From the NCBI RefSeq assembly GCF_013177655.1, contig NZ_CP035946.1, forward strand, positions 248,001 through 312,000: a DNA stretch of 64,000 bases, given 5' to 3'. The position numbers and the translations under genes are program-made. Source of the stretch: Campylobacter canadensis (GTDB taxonomy: Bacteria > Campylobacterota > Campylobacteria > Campylobacterales > Campylobacteraceae). The notes beneath the pieces were generated by a model that saw only the letters and a list, made by a program, of their open reading frames with translations, was not told the DNA's origin and searched no databases. Below, in pieces: positions 37,460-44,398 of the stretch. Position 1 is the first letter of the stretch. The number at the start of each line of letters is the position of its first letter.

Positions 37460-39274
37460 TTAAAAACTAGCGTTAAATTTTGCATAAATTGCTCTTGCTG
37501 GTGCATTTATATTTAAATATTTAAAAGATTCCACATGATATGGACTTATAAATTCTTGATATTTTTTATTAAGTAGGTTGTTAATTGCAAAAGTTATGCT
37601 AAAAGTATCTTTAAATTTGATATTAGAATACAAATCAAGCACCCCAAATCCACCTAGCTTTTTATCAATTCCAAGTCCATTACTTTTTTCAAAATCTCCT
37701 CTATTTTGAGAAAACGCATATCTATAAGCAGCACCTATTGTATAAAGCCCATTGCTAAAATAGTTTTTATAATCAATTTTTGCATTTATTTCAAATGGTC
37801 TTATTTGATATAAAGCTCTTTTATCGCTTGTGTTTTGTCCGTAATTATAAGTTAATGCGATTTTAGTACCAAAATGATTTAAAAAATTATAATTTAAGCT
37901 AAGCTTAGAGCTAAATAAATAAGCATTTACATTTCTTGAAATAACCGCTCCATCGCCTTTATTAGAATTATTAGCTCTTGCTCTATCAAAGATTATTAAA
38001 TCTTGCACCTTATCAAAACTAATTTTAGCATTTATTAAATAGCCATTTTCAAAAAGTGAATTTAAATAATCTTTATAAGCTTCATTTTTAAAGGCAAAAT
38101 CTAATTTAATCAAATTATGAATTTCTGGCTTTATAAAAGGATTAGATACATTTATATTAGTTGAAATTGGAGCAAAAATACTTGTAAATCTTTCTAAATT
38201 ATTAGGCATTCTTGAAAGTCTTTTATAATCAATTAAGGCTTTGTTTAGTCCATCATCATATTCATATCCTATAGCGTAATTTAAAGCATTTTGAGTAATT
38301 TTACCATTAAAAGTTTTTGCATAATACATCTGCCATAAATTATTTGAATTAGGAAAAAATGCTGACTTAGCACTAGGATTACTTAATTTAATATCTTGTT
38401 TTGTGGTCTTTGCAATATTTTTTGTGTAATTTAATGCAAAATTAATTTTACTAAAATCGCTAATTTTATAATAATTATTTATATAAAAAACATATTCATT
38501 TGTCTTTACATCTGGATATTTGTAAGCATTTAAAATATCATTGGCAAATCTTTTTGCAATATGAGTATCGTAAAAATAAGATAATCCTAATTGGGTATGA
38601 AAATTATTAAAATCTTTATCATAACTAATATCAGTATTAAAGCTATTTTTATCAACTTGCATTCTCATTTTTTGCATTGCAGTTCTTAATTTATAATTAT
38701 TAGCCTTTCTTAAAAAATCAATATATTTAAAACTAATATTTAAGGTGTTGCTTAAATCGCTTTGTCCTAATCTATGGCTTAGCATATATATTGTTCTTGT
38801 AGTTTTTACAGGGTCCATTTGATAGTGTGCTTGTTTATCATCTTTTATATCATCTTGTAAAAATACAAATTTTGTATCATTTAATTCATTTGGTGTAAAG
38901 CCTAAAATTGCAGCTAAATTAAATCTTTTATAAGCAAAATCAATTTTTTTACCACCTGCATCTTTGTATGAATTTGCTTTAGTGTTTGCTATATTAAATA
39001 TAGAATAATATTTTGCTTCTTTTGTTTTAAACAAAAATGAATTGTAAAAACTATTGTGAAATAAGGCTGTAGTAAAATTATAAGTTTTATTAAGCTCATC
39101 ATCTAAATAATTTACCCTATTCGTTAAATCATATTGATTTTCTAAATAATATTTATCAAGTGGTTTAATTAGTGGCGGCGGGGAAAATGTTTTTAAGGGA
39201 TTTATTGTTTCATTTAAAATAACATCTGCCTTTAAACTAGCTATAAATAAGCACAATAATGATAATTTTTTCAT
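37460..39274 (-). CDS. TonB-dependent receptor-like outer-membrane barrel lacking a plug domain
   Basis: A 604-residue outer-membrane protein with a signal peptide (MKKLSLLCLFIASLKA). From about residue 50 to the end it reads as a porin-like barrel of alternating aromatic strands, and its end, ITFAINNLLNKKYQEF...AIYAKFNASF, is a classic TonB-receptor C-terminus. The region around ANSYKDAGGKKIDFAYKRFN (about 104-124) recalls barrels of the copper receptor OprC/NosA group. The 130-150-residue plug that normally precedes the barrel is missing; only about 40 residues of a proline-rich linker follow the signal. No plug coding was found in the 214 bp upstream. First gene of a five-gene operon. Confidence 0.75.
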   Translation of the reverse strand: MKKLSLLCLFIASLKADVILNETINPLKTFSPPPLIKPLDKYYLENQYDLTNRVNYLDDELNKTYNFTTALFHNSFYNSFLFKTKEAKYYSIFNIANTKANSYKDAGGKKIDFAYKRFNLAAILGFTPNELNDTKFVFLQDDIKDDKQAHYQMDPVKTTRTIYMLSHRLGQSDLSNTLNISFKYIDFLRKANNYKLRTAMQKMRMQVDKNSFNTDISYDKDFNNFHTQLGLSYFYDTHIAKRFANDILNAYKYPDVKTNEYVFYINNYYKISDFSKINFALNYTKNIAKTTKQDIKLSNPSAKSAFFPNSNNLWQMYYAKTFNGKITQNALNYAIGYEYDDGLNKALIDYKRLSRMPNNLERFTSIFAPISTNINVSNPFIKPEIHNLIKLDFAFKNEAYKDYLNSLFENGYLINAKISFDKVQDLIIFDRARANNSNKGDGAVISRNVNAYLFSSKLSLNYNFLNHFGTKIALTYNYGQNTSDKRALYQIRPFEINAKIDYKNYFSNGLYTIGAAYRYAFSQNRGDFEKSNGLGIDKKLGGFGVLDLYSNIKFKDTFSITFAINNLLNKKYQEFISPYHVESFKYLNINAPARAIYAKFNASF

Positions 39275-39306
39275 AAGTAATCCTCCTTTTTAAATGAAAG
39301 CATAAC

Positions 39307-39321
39307 TAATAATCATTTTCA
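39307..39321 (-). promoter_or_regulatory. Possible Fur-like box before the TonB-type receptor gene
   Basis: TAATAATCATTTTCA lies 33 bp before the ATG and resembles the AT-rich Fur box consensus (GATAATNATTATC), with mismatches at both edges. In this composition such matches are frequent. Confidence 0.3.
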
Positions 39322-39327
39322 AATTAA

Positions 39328-39388
39328 TGATTCAAATCAATAAAATTTAAATACTTTCTAAAAATATAAAACTTTGATTATTGAATCA
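39328..39388. repeat. Twin TGATT/AATCA dyads in the divergent promoter region
   Basis: TGATT-N2-AATCA (39328-39339) and TGATT-N4-AATCA (39375-39388) lie about five helical turns apart between the receptor operon and cgb. They may be operator sites of a dimeric regulator, possibly FNR/CRP-like given the half-site, but spacing differs between the two. Confidence 0.4.
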
Positions 39389-39418
39389 TTTTTAAAATTT
39401 CTTATAAATATCTTAATT

Positions 39419-39432
39419 TTAACACAAGTCAA
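39419..39432 (+). promoter_or_regulatory. NssR-type box upstream of cgb
   Basis: TTAACACAAGTCAA fits TTAAC-N4-GTTAA, the site of the nitrosative-stress regulator NssR of Campylobacter, with one mismatch (GTCAA). Its centre is about 40 bases before the start point predicted from the -10 at 39453, the expected place for activation. Confidence 0.65.
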
Positions 39433-39452
39433 TTTTTTTCTCCTTTTTAGGA

Positions 39453-39460
39453 TATAAAAT
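39453..39460 (+). promoter_or_regulatory. -10 element of the cgb promoter
   Basis: TATAAAAT lies 21 bp after the NssR-type box and 29 bp before the ATG. Transcription would start near 39466. Confidence 0.5.
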
Positions 39461-39488
39461 ATCTTTTTTACATTACAAAGGAGAAATT

Positions 39489-39905
39489 ATGACAAAAGAA
39501 CAAATTCAAATCATTAAAGATTGTGTACCTATTTTGCAAAAAAATGGAGTAGATTTAAGCAATGAGTTTTATAAAATAATGTTTAATGATTATCCTGAGG
39601 TAAAGCCTATGTTTAATATGGAAAAACAAATTTCAGGAGAGCAACCAAAAGCTTTAGCGATGGCGATTTTAATGGCGGCTAAAAATATAGAAAATTTAGA
39701 AAATATGAGAAGCTTTGTTGATAAAGTTGCCATAACTCATGTTAATTTAGGGGTTAAAGAAGAGCATTATCCTATAGTTGGAGCTTGCCTTTTAAAGGCT
39801 ATTAAAAATCTTTTAAATCCTGACGAAGACACTCTTAAAGCTTGGGAAGTTGCTTATAGCAAAATTGCTGAATTTTATATCAATATAGAAAAAAAACTTT
39901 ATTAA
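39489..39905 (+). CDS. cgb: Single-domain haemoglobin Cgb
   Basis: A 138-residue globin without a reductase domain, of the Vitreoscilla-haemoglobin type. The Campylobacter homologue turns nitric oxide into nitrate. Positions seen: the E-helix region EQPKALAMAILMAAKN (about residues 54-69) and the proximal His in KVAITHVNLGVKEEHYPIVG (about residues 79-98). AAAGGAG precedes the ATG. The NssR-like site just upstream supports induction by nitrosative stress. Confidence 0.92.
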   Translation: MTKEQIQIIKDCVPILQKNGVDLSNEFYKIMFNDYPEVKPMFNMEKQISGEQPKALAMAILMAAKNIENLENMRSFVDKVAITHVNLGVKEEHYPIVGACLLKAIKNLLNPDEDTLKAWEVAYSKIAEFYINIEKKLY

Positions 39906-39914
39906 TGATATGAT

Positions 39915-39944
39915 AAACCTTTTAAAATAAATACTAAAAGGTTT
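39915..39944 (+). terminator. Hairpin between cgb and the DMT transporter gene
   Basis: AAACCTTTTA (39915-39924) and TAAAAGGTTT (39935-39944) form a 10-bp stem with a 10-base loop. It may end cgb transcription. The 3' arm contains AAAAGG, the likely ribosome-binding site of the next gene, so it could also hide that site. Confidence 0.5.
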
Positions 39945-39947
39945 GTT

Positions 39948-40835
39948 GTGAAAGAAAGATATTTATTAATTTTACTTATTATTGCTATGTTTTTGTGGGG
40001 TAGTTCTTGGCCTAGTTCAAAGATTTTAACTACTTATGCTGATGCTAGTGTGGTAGCGTTTTGGAGATTTTTTTTCGTATTTTTAGGAACACTATTTGTT
40101 ATTATCGCTTTAAAAATTCCTTTAAAAATAAATAAATCAGCCTTAAAATGGGTTTTAATCGCCGCATTTTTAAATGCACTTTATACCTTTATTTTTTTTA
40201 TAGCCTTAAGATATGGATTTGCTGGTAAAGGCGGGGTTTTAGTAACTACTATGATTCCTATGTTTTCTTATTTAATTTTTATTGTTGTATTGCTTTTTAG
40301 TAAGAATAAATTAAGAGATAAAATTAGCAAATACGAACTTTTAGGATTATTTTTAGGTTTATTATCAGGTCTTTGTTTGCTTAATTTAAATTCCATAGAC
40401 GAGCTTTTTGGAAGATTTAATATTTTATTTTTATCTTGTGCTTTTATTTGGGCTTTAATTGGTGTTTTTACAAAAAAAGCAGGGAAAATTCATCCTTTAA
40501 GCATTAGTTTTTATATAAATCTTATTAGTCTTTTACTTTTTTCTTGGGTGCTTTTTGATGAAAAAAGCCTTTTAGTTTTTACTTATGATTTTAAATTCTG
40601 GGCAAATCTTTTAAGCGTAGCCTTTTTATCAACCGTAATTGGAACTAGCATTTATTATTATGCTATTTTTGTTTTAGGCAGCATAAAGGCTAATTCTTTT
40701 ATATTAATTACACCTGCAAGTGCTTTAATTTGTAGCTATTTTTTACTTAACGAAAAGCCAAATTTTATTACCTTGATTGGTTGTTGTTTGTCTATTTTAG
40801 CGATATTTTTTATGAATATTTATTCTAAAAAATAA
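39948..40835 (+). CDS. EamA/DMT-family transporter
   Basis: A 295-residue inner-membrane protein with ten helices in two repeated EamA halves, as in drug/metabolite transporters. The motif FLWGSSWPSSKILT (about residue 18) and the second-half YYYAIFVLGSIKANSFILI (about 235) are typical. It starts with GTG at 39948. The substrate is unknown. It ends flush with the convergent sbmA-like gene. Confidence 0.83.
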   Translation: MKERYLLILLIIAMFLWGSSWPSSKILTTYADASVVAFWRFFFVFLGTLFVIIALKIPLKINKSALKWVLIAAFLNALYTFIFFIALRYGFAGKGGVLVTTMIPMFSYLIFIVVLLFSKNKLRDKISKYELLGLFLGLLSGLCLLNLNSIDELFGRFNILFLSCAFIWALIGVFTKKAGKIHPLSISFYINLISLLLFSWVLFDEKSLLVFTYDFKFWANLLSVAFLSTVIGTSIYYYAIFVLGSIKANSFILITPASALICSYFLLNEKPNFITLIGCCLSILAIFFMNIYSKK

Positions 40836-41993
40836 TTATTTTCTTTTATAGTTAATGTGAAGTTCAAATTCTTTCAAACGCTTGTAAATACTTCTTAGCT
40901 GGGTTATGCTTGTGTAATTTGTAATAAAAACGCTAAAAGAACTACGAACTTGAGAAAAAGCATTATTAATTTGCATAAGAATTCCTAAGCTAATTATACC
41001 TGCAAAAAGACTTGGTGCCATAACTAAAAATGGTATTATTACTATAATTTGCTCAAATAAAATAAGCCAAATGTTAAAATACCCATAATGCAAAAATAAC
41101 CTTTTGTAGTTTAATTTCAAGCCCGTAAAAAGCTCTAATATGGTTTTAGAATCAGCATAAAGAGTGCGATTATCTTCAGCATAAACTAATTCTTTTCTAA
41201 ATGCTGCTTCTGCTTTTTGGTTGTTGTATTCAAGATTTGGTAATTTAAAGCCAACAAACCAAGAAATAATAAGTCCGCCAATAGATATAAATAAAGCTAC
41301 ATAAACTAATAAGCCTTTTATATCTTTTAAAAAATAAAAAGAACTTTGGCTATCTTTAAACAAGCTTTGAGTAATGCTGTCGCTTAAATTCCACAAAATA
41401 GGAATAAAGGCGATTAAAATCATCAAGGCTTTTATAAAAGATAAGCCTAAGCTTTCTACTAATTTTGAAAAATTATAACAATCTTCTTGAATTCTTTGAG
41501 AGCTACCTTCTATATTATCATCTTTATTTTTCCAATATTTTAAATATTCATAAGTCATTGCTTCACGCCATTTAAAAGCATAAACACTAGCAAAATAATT
41601 ATTTATAGTAGCTATTAAAACATAAGGGATTGCTATAAATAAAAAAACCCATATAAGAAAATAAAAGTCATTAATATCATAAAAAGTTTTTAAGCTTATA
41701 TTCTTTGTTTGAAAAAAATAATTTATTAAGCTCTGATAATAAAATAAAGAAAATTTATTTATTAAATTTGCGTTGTTTAATTCTTCTTGAGCAATTTTTT
41801 GCGCTTGTTCTAATGAAAATTCCACACTTTGATTACTTAAATTTGGCTTTTGCAAAAGGTTGTAAAAATCTTTATACCATTCATTAATAGCTACATTTAA
41901 GCTAGTTTGCAAATATAAAAAAAATAATAATAAAAACAAGCCAAAATACGCAAAAACAAAGTATTTTTTATTGCAAAAAAAAGCTTTAAACAT
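40836..41993 (-). CDS. sbmA: SbmA/BacA-like peptide transporter
   Basis: An inner-membrane protein of 385 residues of the SbmA/BacA family, which imports proline-rich peptides, microcins and bleomycin. The segments WREAMTYEYLKYWKN, NIEGSSQRIQEDC and NFSKLVESLGLSFIKALM (about residues 143-192) correspond closely to the family core, and helices flank it on both sides. There is no nucleotide-binding domain, as expected for SbmA-like proteins. Its ATG shares a base with the PBP1A stop (TAATG), so the two are coupled. Confidence 0.85.
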   Translation of the reverse strand: MFKAFFCNKKYFVFAYFGLFLLLFFLYLQTSLNVAINEWYKDFYNLLQKPNLSNQSVEFSLEQAQKIAQEELNNANLINKFSLFYYQSLINYFFQTKNISLKTFYDINDFYFLIWVFLFIAIPYVLIATINNYFASVYAFKWREAMTYEYLKYWKNKDDNIEGSSQRIQEDCYNFSKLVESLGLSFIKALMILIAFIPILWNLSDSITQSLFKDSQSSFYFLKDIKGLLVYVALFISIGGLIISWFVGFKLPNLEYNNQKAEAAFRKELVYAEDNRTLYADSKTILELFTGLKLNYKRLFLHYGYFNIWLILFEQIIVIIPFLVMAPSLFAGIISLGILMQINNAFSQVRSSFSVFITNYTSITQLRSIYKRLKEFELHINYKRK

Positions 41994-43939
41994 TAAAACA
42001 TAAGCCCTTCTTCTTCAATTTGCTCTAAGGTAATATCAGAATTATTTATTTTAGGTAATAAAGAAGTATTTGTATAATACCAAGTTTTACCATCAATTTG
42101 TCTTTTAAAAACCCCATCTGGTATATCAAAGGTGCGTTTTGTATCAGGGTGTAATTTTATGTAATTTTGCATAAAATATTTAAAAGCAGGTACAGCTGTT
42201 CTAGCACCACCTTCGTATTTTTTCATAGGCTTATTGTTATCGTTTCCAAACCAAGTTACAACTTGAATTTCAGGACTAAAGCCTACAAACCAAGCATCAA
42301 TACTTTTATTTGAAGTACCTGTTTTTCCTGCTAATTCAATATCAGCTAACTTAGCTCCACGCCCACTTCCATTATTTACAACATCCATAAGCATATCAAT
42401 CATCAAAAATGCTTGTTCTGCTTTTACAATCTCTTTAGGGCTTTTATCTGCTATGCTAATTTCATTACCATCTTTATCATAAATATGAGATATTAAATAA
42501 ATAGGCTGTTTTAAGCCGTAATTTGAAATTATACTATACAATTCTGCATATTCATAAGGGCTAACACCAAAGCTACCAAGCCCAATTGATAGATTTTTAG
42601 GCACCGAGTGAAAGCCAAAATCACTAATGCTAGAATGAATTACATTAAGTCCGCAATCAAGCATAAGATTGATAGTAGCTAGGTTTCTGCTTTTTGATAA
42701 GGCTTCTTTTAAGGTTATTAAACCGCTAAAATTTTTAGTAATATTACTTGGTTTCCAAATTAGCTTTTCTCCTTTTGCATCAACGGTTTCAAAAACTCTA
42801 GCAATATCAGCTATTTTACTAGCTGGAGAATAGCCTAAATCAAGCGCACTAAGATATACAAAAGGTTTAAAGCTTGAACCAAGCTGCCTATTACTCATTG
42901 TGGCTCTATTAAATTTAGATGCTTCATAATCAATCCCGCCAACTAAGGCTAATACCTCTCCTGTATGTGGATTAGTTACAACCATAGCACCGTTTATTTG
43001 ATTTAAATCAATATTAGCATCTCTTTTAACAATTGCATCCCAAGCGAATTTCAAAGCATCTTGTGCAAGTTGCTGGGTGTTTAAATCTATGCTAAGCTCA
43101 ATTTTATATCCACCTGTTTTTACATCTTCAATGCCTGCATTTTTTAGTTGTCTTATCACTTCATCAACTATGTAAGGTGCTTGATTTTTGCTAAGGCTTT
43201 CATCATAAATTACTGGTTTGTAATTTAAGTTTTGTTCATATTCATCTTTGCTAATCCAGCCTAAAGAATACATTCTTTTAATAACAGCATTTGCTCTTGA
43301 AAGAGATAAATCCAGTCTTTTTGTTGGGTCGTATGTGCTAGGTGCTTTTGGTAAGCCAACTAAAATTGCCATTTCTTTTAGGTTTAATTCATCTAAATTC
43401 TTATGAAAATATCCTTGTGCTGCAGTTTTAATGCCGTAATATCCGTGTCCTAAAAATATTGTATTTAGATATCTTTCTAAGATTTCTTCCTTGCTTAAAT
43501 TATCTTCTATTTCATAGCTAATTATTGCTTCTTTTAGTTTTCTTTGTAAGCTTTTTTCATTGGTTAAATAAACATTTTTTACTAATTGTTGAGTAAGAGT
43601 TGATGCTCCTTCTGCTAAGCGACCTTTTTGAATATCTTTAATTATTGCTCTAAAAATAGCATCAATATTTATTCCTCCGTGTTCAAAAAAGCTTGTATCT
43701 TCTATAGCAACTAAGGCTTCAATTAATTTTGGTGGAATTTCATCAAATTTTGCATAAAGTCTATTTTCATCAAAAACATTTGCAATTAAAACTCCATTTC
43801 TATCATAGATTTGAGTGCTAAGTTTTACTTTGTAATTATTTATATCTATATCAGTTGAATGAACAAAAAAATATAAAGCAATAAAAGCAACAGCAAGGCT
43901 AAGTAAACAAAAGCTTAAAAAATATATTAGCACTCTCAT
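41993..43939 (-). CDS. pbpA: Penicillin-binding protein 1A (bifunctional)
   Basis: A 648-residue peptidoglycan synthase with an N-terminal membrane anchor. The glycosyltransferase domain has EDTSFFEHGGINIDAIFRA (about residue 81) and GASTLTQQLVKN (about 111). The transpeptidase domain has SxxK in LGSSFKPF (Ser about 351), a SRN-type motif SKSRNLATINL (about 411) and KTGTSNKSIDAWF (about 533). It heads the pair with the SbmA-like gene and ends an alaS-containing cluster. Confidence 0.94.
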   Translation of the reverse strand: MRVLIYFLSFCLLSLAVAFIALYFFVHSTDIDINNYKVKLSTQIYDRNGVLIANVFDENRLYAKFDEIPPKLIEALVAIEDTSFFEHGGINIDAIFRAIIKDIQKGRLAEGASTLTQQLVKNVYLTNEKSLQRKLKEAIISYEIEDNLSKEEILERYLNTIFLGHGYYGIKTAAQGYFHKNLDELNLKEMAILVGLPKAPSTYDPTKRLDLSLSRANAVIKRMYSLGWISKDEYEQNLNYKPVIYDESLSKNQAPYIVDEVIRQLKNAGIEDVKTGGYKIELSIDLNTQQLAQDALKFAWDAIVKRDANIDLNQINGAMVVTNPHTGEVLALVGGIDYEASKFNRATMSNRQLGSSFKPFVYLSALDLGYSPASKIADIARVFETVDAKGEKLIWKPSNITKNFSGLITLKEALSKSRNLATINLMLDCGLNVIHSSISDFGFHSVPKNLSIGLGSFGVSPYEYAELYSIISNYGLKQPIYLISHIYDKDGNEISIADKSPKEIVKAEQAFLMIDMLMDVVNNGSGRGAKLADIELAGKTGTSNKSIDAWFVGFSPEIQVVTWFGNDNNKPMKKYEGGARTAVPAFKYFMQNYIKLHPDTKRTFDIPDGVFKRQIDGKTWYYTNTSLLPKINNSDITLEQIEEEGLMF

Positions 43940-43948
43940 AATAACTCC

Positions 43949-44398
43949 TTAAATAATCACACTTATAATTAAAGCAAATAAAATTCCAATGCAAGAAACA
44001 AGTAAATTCAAAGGAACAAAATAATATAAAATAAGAGTAAGTTTTTCGTTTATAAATAATGTTTCTTTGTTTTTATAACAAGCTAAAAATTGATAATACA
44101 TATAAGCTAAATTAAGTCCAATAAAAGCATAAAGCAACCATTGTGTAAATGCTAAAGAATGAAAAATAGGATTTTTAACAGCATAATCAAACATAAAAAT
44201 AGCACTAAGTGCAAGTATTATCATAAGAATAATAATAGAATAAAATTGTATTTTTATATGCTCTAAAACCTTTTTTAAATACTCTTTATTATCTTGCAAA
44301 TAAAATTTTGCATTTATCCTTAAAGATAAATGCAATCCTACAAAACAAACACCAGCAATTATGTGTATAAAAGGTAAAATAACTTGATTAATTTGCAT
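43949..44398 (-). CDS. Four-helix membrane protein of unknown function
   Basis: A 149-residue inner-membrane protein with four predicted helices. The first holds a His and the motif IHIIAGVCFVGLHLSLRINAK with two more histidines in helix 1 and the loop after it, a pattern found in haem- or copper-linked membrane families, but I do not recognise the family. The gene overlaps alaS by 11 bp and lies 10 bp before pbpA, so it is co-transcribed. Confidence 0.6.
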   Translation of the reverse strand: MQINQVILPFIHIIAGVCFVGLHLSLRINAKFYLQDNKEYLKKVLEHIKIQFYSIIILMIILALSAIFMFDYAVKNPIFHSLAFTQWLLYAFIGLNLAYMYYQFLACYKNKETLFINEKLTLILYYFVPLNLLVSCIGILFALIISVII

